A stretch of 64,000 nucleotides of DNA from Aristolochia californica (lineage: Eukaryota > Streptophyta > Magnoliopsida > Piperales > Aristolochiaceae), in NCBI GenBank assembly GCA_029961685.1, contig JARWKL010000008.1:23757119-23821118 (forward strand), given 5' to 3'. The notes beneath the pieces are model-generated. The model was given only the letters and a program-made list of their open reading frames with translations. It was not told the origin of the DNA and did no database searches. This document shows, one piece after another, positions 24,976-37,711 of this stretch (position 1 is the stretch's first letter; the number at the start of each line of letters is the position of its first letter). The position numbers were made by a program, and so were the translations under genes.

Positions 24976-27083
24976 TAATGGCTTGTTTGACTCACGTAAA
25001 TATCCCACCGCACGCTCACTTGAGAATTTAATGAGAATTTGTTATTCTTTTTAAAAGGTTTGGATCCATAGGTCATTTGCATCTTTGACATGTTTCAAGC
25101 ATGCATATCCAAATTTAAAAAATGTGTAGATTTAAATTTCTTTCTTATAAATTTCCAAACTATTAGGGTTGAACTACTAGAATTTCCCAAACTTGGATAA
25201 AAAAACTTCTGTGTTCATTTGTTGTGTATGAATAAATTTTTTTTACTTACATTTGTTATTGTTTTAAATTTTTTCCATGCATAAACTCTAAAATATTCAG
25301 TTCGTTGTGATCAATTTACCATTTTATCAAAATTGTTTATGAGACGAAGGGAAAGTGAAAACTTAAGTTTTGATTTTAGAAAAAAGTATACACCTAAAAT
25401 GGGAATGCACAAATGTAGAGAGAGATATTTTCAAAAAGTGTCAGTAATTTTTAGCTATTGTAAACTCTTTCTAGTTTTTATATATTGGGTTTCACAATCG
25501 TCAAGAAAAGGGGGAGGCGGGGGATTTTTAACTGAGTGTTGACTCCCAATCCATAAGTCATTTCTTACAAAAATATTGCCCGTTATGCATGAGAAATCAC
25601 TTTCCAATCATCAATGATTGTTGGGTCAGCTTTTTGTAAATGGGCAAAATAATGGCCTGTTTGACTCGAGTAAATATCCTACCGCACGCTCATTTTAGAA
25701 TTTAATGAGCATTTGTTATTCTCTTTAAAAGGTTTGGATCCATAGGTCATTTGTATCTATAACATGTTTCAAGCATGCATATCCATATTTAAAACATGTG
25801 TAGATTTAAATCTCTTTCTTATAAAATTCCAAGCTATGTGGGTTGATCTAGAGGAATTTCCCAAACTTGGATAAGAAAACTTTTGTGTTCATTTGTGGTG
25901 TGTGAATAAATTTTATTTTCTTACATTTGTTATTGTTCTAAATATTTCCAAGCATAAACTTTAAAATTTTCACTTCGTTGTGATCTATTTGCCTTTTTAT
26001 CAAAAATATTTCCGAGATGAAGGGAAAGTGAAAACTCAAGTTTTGATTTAAGAAAAAAGTATACACCTAGAATGGAAATGCACAAATGTAGAAGGAGATA
26101 ATTCTAAAAAGTATTTGTAATTTTTTGGGATTGTAAACTCTTTCTAGTTTTTATATATTGGGTTTTGCAATAGTCGGGAAAAGGGGGAGGGGGGGATTTT
26201 TAACTGAGTGTTGACACCCAATCCATAAGTCATTTCTTGCAAAAATAGAACTCATTACGCATGAAAAATCACTTTACAATCATGTATGATTGGTTGGTCA
26301 ACTTTTTGTAAATTGGCAATATAATGGCATGTTTGACTCAGGTAAATATTGCACCGCACGCTCACTTGAGAATTTCATGAGCATTTTTTATTCTCTTTAA
26401 AAGGTTTGGATCCATGGGTCATTTGCATCTTTAACATGTTTCAAGCTAGCATATCCATATTTAAAACACGTGTAGATTTAAATCTCTTTCGTATAAAATT
26501 CCAAGCTAAAAGGGTTGACCTAGTGGAATTTGCCAAACTTTGATAACAAAACTTTCGTGTTCATTTGGGATGTGTGAATAAATTTTCTTTACTTACATTT
26601 GTTATTGTTTTAAAATTTTTCCATGCATAAACTCTAAAATTTTAACTTCGTTGTGATCTATTTGCCTTTTAATCAAAATTGTTTACGAGATGGAGGGAAA
26701 GTGAAAACTCAAATTTAGATTTATGAAAAAAGTATACGTCTAAAATGGAAATGCACAAATGTAGAGAGAGATAATTCCAAAAAATGTTTGTAATTTGTAG
26801 GGATTGTAAACTCTTTCTAGTGTTTAAATATTGGGTTTAGCAATCGTAGGGAAAAGGGGGAGGCGGGGGATTTTTAGATGAGTGTTGACTCCCAATCCAT
26901 AAGTCATATCTTATGAAAAATATAGCCCGTTACGCATGATAAATCACTTTATAATTATCTATGAAATTTGGGTCCGCTTTTTTTAAATCGGCAAAATAAT
27001 GGCTTGTTTGGACTCTGGTAAATATCCACCTGCACGCTCACTTGAGAATTTCATGAGCATTTGTTGTACTCTTCAAATGGGTT

Positions 27084-30000
27084 TCATCCATAGGTTATTT
27101 CGATCTTTAACATGTTTCAAGCATGCATATCCATATATAAAACTTGTGTAGATTTAAATCTCTTTTTTATTAAATTTAAAGCTGTTAGGCTTGAACTAGT
27201 GGAATTTCCCAAACTTGGATAACAAAACTTTTCTGTTCATTTGTGGTGTGTGAATAAATTTTCTTTAGATACATTTTTTATTGTTTTAAACTTTTTCCTT
27301 GCATAAACTCTAAAATTTTCACTTCGTCGTGATCTATTTGCCTTTTTATCAAAATTGTTTAAGAGATGAAGGGAAAGTGAAAACACAAGTTTTGATTCAA
27401 GAAAAAAGTATACATCAACAATTGAAATGCGCAAATGTAGAGAGAGATAATTCAAAAAATAGTCTTTAATTTATAGTGATTAAAAACTATTTCTACTTCT
27501 TATATATTGGGTTTCGCGATCGTCAGGAAAAGGGGGAAGTGCGGGATTTTTAACTGAGTGTTGACTCCCAATCATCAGTCATTTCTTACAAAAATATATC
27601 CGTATACGGATGATAAATCACTTCAAAATATTCTATGAATGTTGGGTGAGCTTTTTGTAAATGGGAAAAATAATGGCTTGTTTGACTTGGGTAAATATCC
27701 CACCGTACACTCACTTACAATTTAATGGGCTTTTTTTTCACTCTAAAAGGTTTGGATCCATAGGTCATTTGCATCTTTTACATGTTTCAAGCATGCATAT
27801 CCATATTTAAAACATGTGCAGATTTAAATATCTTTCTAATAATATTCCAAGCTATTAGGGTTGAACTAATGGAATTTCCCAAACTTGGATAACAAAACTT
27901 TTGTGTTCATTTATGGTTTGTGAAAAAAATTTTTTACTTGCATTTGTTTTTGCTTTAAATTTTTTTCTTGCATAAACTATAAAATTTTCACTTCGTTGTG
28001 ATCTAATTGCCTTTTTATCAAAATTGTTTACGAGAAGAAGGGAAAGAGAAAACTCAAGTTTTGATTTAAGAAAAAAGTATACTTCTAAAATGGAAATGCA
28101 AAACTGTAGAGAGAGATAATTCAAAAAATGTCTGCAATTTTTAGGGATTATAAACTCTTTCTAGTTTTTATATATTGGGTTTCGCCATCGTTAGGAAAAG
28201 GGGGAGGCCGGGGATTTTTAATTGAGTGTTGACACCCAGACAATAAGTTATTTCTTACAAAAATATAACTCGTTACGCATGATAAATCACTTTACAATCA
28301 TCTATGATTGTTGGGTCAGCTTTTTGTAAATGGGCAAAATAATGGCTTGTTTATCTCGGGTAAATTTCCCACTACACGCTCACTTGAAAATTTAATGAGC
28401 ATTTGTTATTCCCTTTAAAAGGTTTGGATCCATAGGTTATTTGAAACTTTAACATGTTTCAAGCATGCATATCCATATTGAAAACATGTGTAGATTTAAT
28501 CTCTTTCTTATAAAATTCCAAGCTATTAGGGTTGAACTTGTGGACTTTCCCAAACTAGGATAATAAAAATTTTGTATTCATTTGATCTGTGTGAATAATT
28601 TTTCTTTACTTACATTTGTTATTGTTTTAAATTTTTTTCATGCTTAAACTCTAAAATTTTCACTTCATTGTGATCTATTTTCCTTTTTATCAAAATTTTT
28701 TACGAGATGAACGGAAAGTGAAAACTTAACTTTTGATTTTAGAAAAAAGTATTCATCTAAAATGGAAATGCACAAATGTAGAGAGCAAAAATTCCAAAAA
28801 GTGTCCGTATATTTTAGGGATTGTAAACTATTTCTAGTTTTTATATATTGGGTTACGCAATCGTCAGGAAAAGGGGGAGGTGTCAGATTTTTAACTGAGT
28901 ACTGACATCTAATCCATAAGTCATTTTTTACGAAAATATAGCCCGTTACACAAGATAAATCATTTTTCAATCATCTATGATTGTTCGGTAATCTTTTTGT
29001 AAATGGGCAAAATAATGGCTTGTTTGACTCGGGTAAATATCCCACCGCACGCTCACTTGACAATTTAATGAGCATTTTTTATTCTCTCTAAAAGGTTTGG
29101 ATCCATAGGTCATTTGCACCTTTAACATGTTTCAAGCATGCATATCCGTATTTAAAACATGTGTAGATTTAAATCTCTTTCTAGCAATATTCCAAGCTAT
29201 TAGCGTTGAACTAGTGGAATTTCCCAAACTTGGATAACAAAACTTTTGTGTTCATTTATGGTGTGTGAATAAATTTTCTTTACTTACATTTGTTATTGTT
29301 TTTAGTTTTTTCCATGCATAAAGTCTAAAATTTTCACTTCGTTGTGGTCTTTTTGCCTTTTTATCAAAATTGTTTACGAGATGAAGGGAAAGTGAAAACT
29401 GAAGTTTTGATTTAAGAAAAAAGTATACATCTAAAATGGAAATGCACAAATGTAGAGAAAGATAATTCAAAAAAGTGTCAGTATATTTTAGGTATTGTAA
29501 ACTCTTTCAAATTTTTATATATTGGGTTTCGCAATGGTCGGGAAAAGGGGGAGGCGGGAGATTTTTAACTAAGTGTTGACTCCCAGTCCATAAGTCATTT
29601 CTTAAAAAAATATAGCCCGTTACGCATGATATATCACTTTACAATCATATATGATTATTGGGTCAACTTTTTGTAAATGGGTAAAATAATAGCTTGTTTG
29701 ACTCAAGAAAATATCCCACTGGACGCTCACTTGACAATTTAATTAGCATTTTTTATTCTCTATAAAAGGTTTGGATCTATAGGTCATTTGCATCTTTAAC
29801 ATGTTTCAAGCAAGCATATCTGTATTTAAAACATGTCTAGATTTAAATCTCTTTCTAATAATATTCCAAGCTGAACTAGTGGAATTTCCAAAACTTGGTT
29901 AACAAAACTTTTGTATTCATTTATGGTGTGTGAATAAATTTTCTTTACTTACATTTGTTATTGTTTTATATTTTTTCCATGCAAAAACTCTAAAAATTTC

Positions 30001-33000
30001 ACTTTGTTGTGATCTATTTGCGTTTTTATCAAAATTGTTTATGAGAAGAAGGGAAAGTGAAAACTCAAGTTTTAATTTAAGAAAAAAGTATACATCTAAA
30101 ATGGAAATGCACATATGTAAAGAGAGATAGTTCAAATAAGTGTCTATAATTTTTTGGGATTGTAAACTTTTTCTAGTTTTTATATATTGGGTTTCGCAAT
30201 CATTGGGAAAAGGGGGAGGCAGGGGTTTTTTAACTGACTGTTGACTCCCAGTCCATAAGTCATTTCTTACAATATTATAACCAGTTACGCATGATAAATC
30301 ACTTTAAAATCATCTATGATTGTTGGGTCAACTTTTTGTAAATGGGAAAAATAATGGCTTGTTTGACTCGGGAAATATCCCACTGCACGCTCACATGAGA
30401 ATTTAATGAGCATTTGTTATTCTCTTTAAAAGGTTTGGATCCATAGGTCATTTGCATCTTTAACATGTTTTAAGCATGCATATCCATATTTAAAACATGT
30501 ATAGGTTTAAGTATTTTTCTTAATAAATTCCAAGCTATTAGGGTTGAACTAGTGGACTTTCCCAAAATTAGATAACAAAATTTTTGTGTTGATTTAAGGT
30601 GTGTGAATAATTTTTTTTTACTGACATTTGTTATTGTTTTAAATTATTTCCATCGTTAAACTCTATAATTTTAACTTTGTTGAATTCTCTTTGCCTTTTC
30701 ATCAAAATTGTTTATGACATGAAGGGAAAGTGAAAACTCAAGTTTTGATTTATGAAAAATGTATACACCTAAAATGGAAATGCACAAATGTTGAAAGAGA
30801 TAATTCCAAAAAGTGTGTAATTTTTTTGGATTGTAAACTCTTTCTAGTTTTTATTTGGGTTTCGCAATCGTCAGGAAAACGGGGAGGCGGGGTATTTTTA
30901 ACTGAGTGTTGACTCCCAGTCCATCAATCATTTCTTACAAAAATATTGCCCGTTACGAATGATAAATCACTTTACAATCATATATGATTATTGGGTCAAC
31001 TTTTTGTAAATGGGTAAAATAATGGCTTGTTTGACTCGGGTAAATATCCCACTGCACGCTCACTTGACAATTTAATGAACATTTTGTATTCTCTCTAAAA
31101 AGTTTGGATCCATAGGTCATTTGCATCTTTAACATGTTTCAAGCATGCATATCCGTATTTAAAACATGTGTAGATTTAAATCACTTGCTAATAATGTTCC
31201 AAGCTATTAGAGTTGAACTAGTGGAATTTCCAAAACTTTTATAACAAAAATTTTGTATTCATTTATGGTGTGTGAATAAATTTGCTTTACTTACATTTGT
31301 TATGGTTTTAAAAATTTTCCATGCATAAACTCTAAAAATTTCACTTCGTTGTGATCTATTTGCCTTTTTATCAAAATTGTTTACGAGATGAAGGGAAAGT
31401 GAAATCTCAAATTTGGATTTAAGAGAAAAGTATACATCTAAAATGGAAATGCACAAATGTAGGGAAAGATAATTCCAAAAAGTGTCCGAAATATTTGGGG
31501 ATTGTAAACTCTTTCTAGTTTTTATATATCGGGTTACGTAATCGTCAGGAAAAGGGGGACGCGTGGGATTTTAACTGAGTGTTAACTCCTAATCCATAAG
31601 TCATTTCTTACAAAAATATAGCCCATTACGCATAATAAATCACTTTACATTCATCTATGATAGTTGGGTCAGCTTTAGTAAATGGGCGAAATAATGGCTT
31701 GTTTGACTCGGGAAAATAACCCACTGCATGCTCACTAGAGAATTTAATAAGCATTTCTAATTCTCTTTAAAAGGATTGGATCCATAGGTTATTTGCATCT
31801 TTAACATGTTTAAAGCATGCATATCATATTTAAAACATGTGCAGATTTAAATCTCTTTCTTATTAAATTCCAAGCTATTTGGGTTGAACTAGTGGAATTT
31901 CCTAAACTTGGATAACAAAACTTTTGTGTTCATTTGTTGAGTGTGAATAAATTTTCTTTTCTATCATATATTATTGTTTAAAACTTTTTCCATGCATAAA
32001 CTCTAAAATTTTCACTTCGTTGTGGTGTATTTGCCTTTTTATCAAAAAAAATTATGAGATGAAGGGAAAGTGAACACTCAAGTTTTGATTCAAGAAACAA
32101 GTACACATCTAAAATTGAAATGCATAAAAGTAGAGAGAGATAATTCCAAAATGTGTCAGTAATTTCAAGGGATTAAAAACACTTTCTAGTTTTTATATAT
32201 TGGGTTCCACGATCTTCAGAAATGGTGAAGCGCGGAATTTTTAACTCAGTGTTGACCCCCAATCCATAAGTCAATTGTTAAAAAAATATATCCCATTACG
32301 CAGGATAAATCACATGACAATCATCTAAGAATATTGGGTCAGCGTTTTGTAAATGGGCAAAATAATGGCTTGTTTGACTTAGGTAAATATACCACCGCAC
32401 TCTCACTTGAAAATTTAATGAGAATTTTTTATTCTCTCTAAAAGGTTTGGATCCATAGGTCAGTTGAGTTTTTAACATGTTTCAAGCATGCATCTCCCTA
32501 ATTAAAACTTGTTTAGATTTAAATCTCTTTCTAATAAAATTCCAAGCTATTAGGGTTGAACTAGTGGAATTTCCCAAAGTTGTATAAAAAAACATTTGTG
32601 TTCATTTGTGGTGTGTGAATAAATTATCTTTACATACGTTTGTTATTGTTTTAAATTTTTTCCATGCTTAAACTCAAAAATTTGCTCTTCGTTGTGATCT
32701 ATTTGCCTTTTTATCAAAAATTTTTATGAGATGAAGGGAAAGTGAAACTCAAATTTTCATTTAAGAAAAAAGTATACATCTAAAATGGAAATGGACAAAT
32801 TTAGAGAGATAATTCCAAAAAGTTTCCGCAATTTTTAGGCATTGTAAACTCTTTCTAGTTTTTATATATTCAGTTACGCAATCGTCAGGAAAAAGGGGAG
32901 GCATGGATTTTTAACTGTGTATTGACTCCTAATCCATAAGTCATTTCTTAAAAAAATATAGCCCGTTATGCATGCTAAATCTATTTACAATCATCTATGA

Positions 33001-35093
33001 TTGATGGGTCAGATTTTTGTAAATGGGAAAAATAATGGCTTGTTTGACTCGGGTAAATATACCACCGCACACTCACTTGAAAATTTAATGAACATTTTTT
33101 ATTCTCTCTAAAAGGTTTGGATCCATAGGTCATTTGCATCTTTAACATGTTTCAAGCATGCATATCCGTATTTAAAACTTGTGTAGATTTAAATCTCTTT
33201 CTAATAATATTCGAGCTATTAGGGTTGAACAACTGGAATTTCCCAAACTTGGATAACAAAACTTTTGTTTTTATTTAAGGTGTGTGAATAAATTTTCTTT
33301 ACTTACATTTTTTATTGTTTTAAATTTTTTCCATGCATAAACTCTAAAATTTTCAATTCGTTGTGATCTATTTGCCTTTTACAAAATTGTTTACGAGATG
33401 TAGGGAAAGTAAACACTTAAGTTTTGATTTAAGAAAAAAGTAAACATCTAAAATGGAAATGCACAAATGTACAGAGAGATAATTCAAAAAAGTGTTAGTA
33501 ATTTTTAGGGATTGTAAAATCATTCAAGTTTTTATATTTTGGGTTTCACAATCGTCGAAAAAAGGGGGAGGTGGGGGATTTTTAGCTGAGTGTTGACTCC
33601 CAGTCCATAAGTAATTTCCTACAAATATATAGCCCGTTACGCATGATAAATCACTTTACAATCATTAATGATTATTGGGTCAACGTTTTTGTAAATGGGT
33701 AAAATAATGGTTTGTAATATCCCACCACACACTCACTTGACAATATAATGAGCCTTTTTTATTCTCTCTAAAAGGTTTGGATCCATAGGTCGTTTGCATC
33801 TTTAACATGTTTCAAGCATGCATATCCGTATTTAAAACATGTGTAGATTTAAATCTCTTTCTAAAAATATTCCAAGCTATTACAGCTGAACTAGTGGAAT
33901 TTCCCAACCTTGGATAACCAAACTTTTGTGTTCGTTTATGGTGTGCGAATAAATTTTCCTTTCTTACATTTTTTATTGGTTTAAATTTTTTCCACGCATA
34001 AACTCTAAAATTTTCACTTCGTTGTGATCTATTTGCCTTTTTATCGAAATTGTTTATGAGATGAAGGGAAAGTGAAAACTCAAGTTTTGATTTAAGAAAA
34101 AAGTATACATCTAAAATGGAAATGTACAAATGTAGAGAGAGATAATTCAAAAAAGTGTGTAATTTTTAGGGATTGTAAACTCTTTCTAGTTTTTATATAT
34201 TGGGTTTCGCAATCGTCGGGAAAAGGGGGATGTGGGGAATTTTTAACCGAGTGTTGACTCCCAATCCATATGTCATTTCTTACAAACATATAGCCCGTTA
34301 CGCATGATAAATCACTTTAAAATCATCTATGATTGTAGGGTCAACATTTTTTAAATGGGAAAAATAATGGCTTGTTTGACTCGGTTAAATATCCCACTAC
34401 ACGCTCACTTGAGAATTTAATGAGCATTTGTTATTCTCTTTAAAAGGTTTGGATCCATAGGTCATTTGCATCTTTAGCATGTTTCAAGCATGCATATCCA
34501 TATTTAAAACATGTGTAGATTTAAAACTCTTTATTATAAAATTCCAAGCTATTTGGGTTGAACTAGTGGACTTTCCAAAATTTGGATAACAAGACTTTGT
34601 GTTCATTTGTGGTGTGTGAATAATTTTTATTTACTTACATTTGTTATTATTTTATATTTTTTTCATGCATAAACTCTAAAATTTTCACTTCATTGTGAGC
34701 TATTTTCGTTTTTATCTGTAATTGTTTATGAGATGTAAGGAAAGTGAAAACTCAAGTTGTGATTTAAGAAAAAACTATACATCTAAAATTGAAATGCACA
34801 AATGTAGAGAGAGATAATTCAAAAAAGAGTCAGTAATTTTTAGAGATTGTAAACTCTTTCCAGTTTTTATATATTGGGTTTCGCAGTCATTGGGAAAAGG
34901 AGGAGGCGGGGGATTTTTAACTGAGTGTTGATTCCCTGTCCAGAAGTCATTTCTTACAAAAATATAACCAGTTACGCATGATAAATCACTTTACAATCAT
35001 CTATGATTGTTGGGTCATCTTTTTTTAAATGGGCCAAATGATGGCTTGTTTGACTCGGGCAAATATTCCACTACACGCTTACTTGAAAATTTA
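27084..35093 (+). repeat. Block rich in subtype with TATCCGTATTT
   Basis: Landmarks are at 27084, 27754, 28426, 29099, 29773, 30438, 31106, 31778, 32449, 33119, 33779 and 34451. Many units share four linked states: TTGACAATTTAATGAG, TTCTCTCTAAAAGG before the landmark, TATCCGTATTTAAAAC after it, and CTAATAATATTCC. Clear examples start at 29099, 31106, 33119 and 33779. They are interspersed with units carrying GTGGACTTTCCC and GAATAATTTTTC (28426, 30438, 34451). The same two types return at 45-57 kb, which ties the two regions together. Several units share CATATATGATTATTGGG. Confidence 0.75.
34205..34221 (+). other. CENP-B-box-like motif
   Basis: TTTCGCAATCGTCGGGA with 8 of 9 CENP-B core bases, next to the G-rich tract; consensus form. 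Confidence 0.45.
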
Positions 35094-35100
35094 ATCCATA
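35085..35100 (+). other. ~32 bp deletion removing the BamHI landmark
   Basis: AAAATTTAA is joined directly to TCCATAGGTCATTTGC. The segment GAGCATTTGTTATTCTC plus TTTAAAAGGTTTGGA is lost, so this unit boundary has no GGATCC. Confidence 0.8.
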
Positions 35101-35754
35101 GGTCATTTGCATCTTTAACATGTTTTAAGCATGCATATCCATATTTAAAACATGTGTAGATTAAAATCTCTTTCTTATAAAATTCCAAGCGATAAGGGTT
35201 GAACTTGTGGACTTTCCAAAACTTGGATAACAAAACTTTTGTGTTCATTTGAGGTGTGTGAAAATTTTTTCTTTACTTACATTTGTTATTTTTTTAAATT
35301 TTTTCCATGCATAAACTCTAAAATATTCACTTTGTTGTGATCTCTTTGCCTTTTTATCAAAAAAATTTACGAGATTAAGGGAAAGTGATAACTCAAGTTT
35401 TGATTTAAGAAAAAAGTATACACCTAAAATAGAAATGAACAAATGTAGAGAGAGATAATTCCAAAAAGTGTCTGTAATTTTTTTATAATAGTAAATTCTT
35501 TCTAGTTTTTACATTTTGGGTTTCGCAATGGTTGGAAAAAGAGGGAGGTGAGGGATTTTTAACTGAGTGTTTATTTCCAATCCATAAAATATTTTTTACA
35601 AAAGTATAGCCCGTTACGCATGATAAATCACTTTAGAATCATCTATGATTGTTGGGTCAGCTTTTTGTAAATGGGAAAAATAATGGCTTGTTTGACTCGG
35701 GTAAATATCCCTTGCACTCTCACTTGAATTTTTTATGAGCATTTTTTATTCTCT

Positions 35755-35780
35755 GTAAAAGGTTTTTAAAACACTTTCTT
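35755..35780 (+). other. ~67 bp deletion of the start of a unit
   Basis: CTGTAAAAGGTTT is joined to TTAAAACACTTTCTTATAA. The landmark, the ACATGTTT/AAACATGT inverted repeat and half of the AGATTTAAATCT palindrome are missing. The interval from the previous boundary (about 35092) to the next landmark (36369) is 1277 bp for two units. Confidence 0.8.
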
Positions 35781-36368
35781 ATAAATTTCCTAGCTATTAG
35801 GGTTGAACTAGTAGAATTTCCAAACTTGGATCACAAACCTTTTGTGATCATTTGTTCTGTTTGAATAAATTTTCTTTACTTACATTTGTAATTGTTTTAA
35901 ATTTTTTCCATGAATAAACTCTAAAATTTTCACTTCGATGTGATCTATTTGCCTTTTGATCAAAATTGTTTATGAGATATAGGGAAAGTGAAAACTAAAG
36001 TTTTGATTTAAGAAAAAATTATACACCGAAAATGGAAATGCACAAATGTAGAGAGAGATAATTCCAAAAAGAGTCTGTAATTTTTTGGAATTGTAAACTC
36101 TTTCTTGTTTTTATATATTGGGTTTCACATTCGTCGGAAAAAGGGGGATGTGGGGAATTTTTAACTGAGTGTTGACTCCGAATCTATAAGTCATTTCTTA
36201 CAAAAATATAGCCTGTTACGCATGATAAATCACTTTACAATCATCTATGACTGTTGGGTCAACTTTTTTTAAATGTGCAAAATAATGGTTTGTTTGACTC
36301 GGGTAAATATCCCACCGCACGCACACTCTAGAATTTAATGAGCTTTTGTTATTCTCTTCAAAAGGTGT

Positions 36369-37711
36369 GGATCCATAGGTCATTTTCATCCTTAACATGT
36401 TTCAAGCATGCATATCCATATTTAAACCAAGTGTACATCTAAATCTCTGTCTTATAAAATTCCAAGCTATCAGGGTTGAATTAGTGGAATTTCCCAAACT
36501 TGGATTACAAAACTTTTGTGTTCATTTGTGGTGTGTGATTAACTTTTATTTACTGACATTGGTTATTGTTTTAAATTGTTTCCATGCATAAACTCTAAAA
36601 TTTTCACTTTTTTGTGATCTATTTGCCTATTTATCAAAATTGTTTATGAGATGAAGTGAAAGTGAAAATTCAAGTTTTGATTTAATAAAAAATCATACAT
36701 CTAAAATGGAAATGCACAAATGTAGAGAGAGATATTCCAAAAAATGTCTATAATTTTTAGTCATTGTAAACTCTTTCTAGTTTTACTATATTGGGTTTCG
36801 CAATCGTTACGAAAAGGGGGAGGTGGGGGATTTTTAACTGAGTGTTGGCTCCCAATCCATAAGTCATTTCTTAAAAAAAATAGCCCGTTATGCTTGATAA
36901 ATCATTTTACAATCATCTATGATATTTGGGTCAGCTTCTTGTTAATGGGTAAAATAATGGCTTGTTTGACTGAGTAGATATCCCACTGCTTGCTCACTCT
37001 AGAATTTAATGAGTATTTTTTATTCTCTTCAAAAGGTTTCGATCCATAGGTCATTTGCATCCTTAACATGTTTCAAGCATGCATATCCATATTTAAAACA
37101 TGTGTCGATTTAAATCTCTTTCTCATAAAATTCCAAGCTATCAGGGTTGAACAAGTGGAATTTCCCAAACTTGGATAAATAAACTTTTGAGTTCATTTTT
37201 TGTGTGTGAATAAATTTTCTTTACTTACATTTGTAATTGTTTTCAATTTTTTCCATGCTTAAACTCTAAAGTTTTCACTTCGTTGTGATCTATTTGCCTT
37301 GTTATCAAAATTGTTTACGAGATGAAGGGAAAGTGAAAACTCAAGTTTTGATTTAAGAAAAAAGTATACATCTAAATTGGAAATGCAAAAAAGTAGAGAG
37401 AGATAATTTAAAAAAGTGTTTCTAATTTAAAGGGATTGTAAACTCTTTCTATTTTTTATATATTGGGTTTCGCAATCGTCGGGAAAAGTGGGAGGCAGGG
37501 GATTTTTAACTGAGTGTTGACTCCTAGTCCATATGTCATTTTTACAAAAATATAGCCCGTTACGCAGGATAAATCACTTTACAATCATCTATGATTGTTG
37601 GGTCAACTTTTAGGAAATGGGAAAGTAATGGCTTGTTTGACTCGGGTAAATATTCCACCGCATGCTCACATGAGAATTTAATGAGCATTTGTTATTCACT
37701 TTAAAAGGTTT
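36369..37711 (+). repeat. Two-unit leader of the long-range duplicated block, copy 1
   Basis: Units start at 36369 and 37040. Markers are CACACTCTAGAATTTAATGAG with TCTTCAAAAGG before 36369, GCATCCTTAACATG, CTATCAGGGTTGAA, ATGATATTTGGGTCAGCTTC, and TTTCGATCCAT at 37040. The same ordered markers occur at 57764-59103, an offset of 21.39-21.40 kb. Both copies precede the hexamer-derived blocks, so the leader and the hexamer were copied together. Confidence 0.8.
37468..37484 (+). other. CENP-B-box-like motif
   Basis: TTTCGCAATCGTCGGGA with 8 of 9 CENP-B core bases. An identical copy lies in the next block at 38812-38828. Confidence 0.45.

Larger units (their letters stand above)
22418..27083 (+). 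repeat. Mixed monomer block
   Basis: Landmarks are at 22418, 23090, 23761, 24432, 25062, 25736 and 26408. Several units (near 22855, 23530 and 24870) share AAAAATGGGAG or AAAAATGGAAG in place of AAAAGGGGGAG, a variant also seen near 10450. No strict higher-order order was found by eye. The unit from 24432 is short because of an internal deletion. Confidence 0.7.
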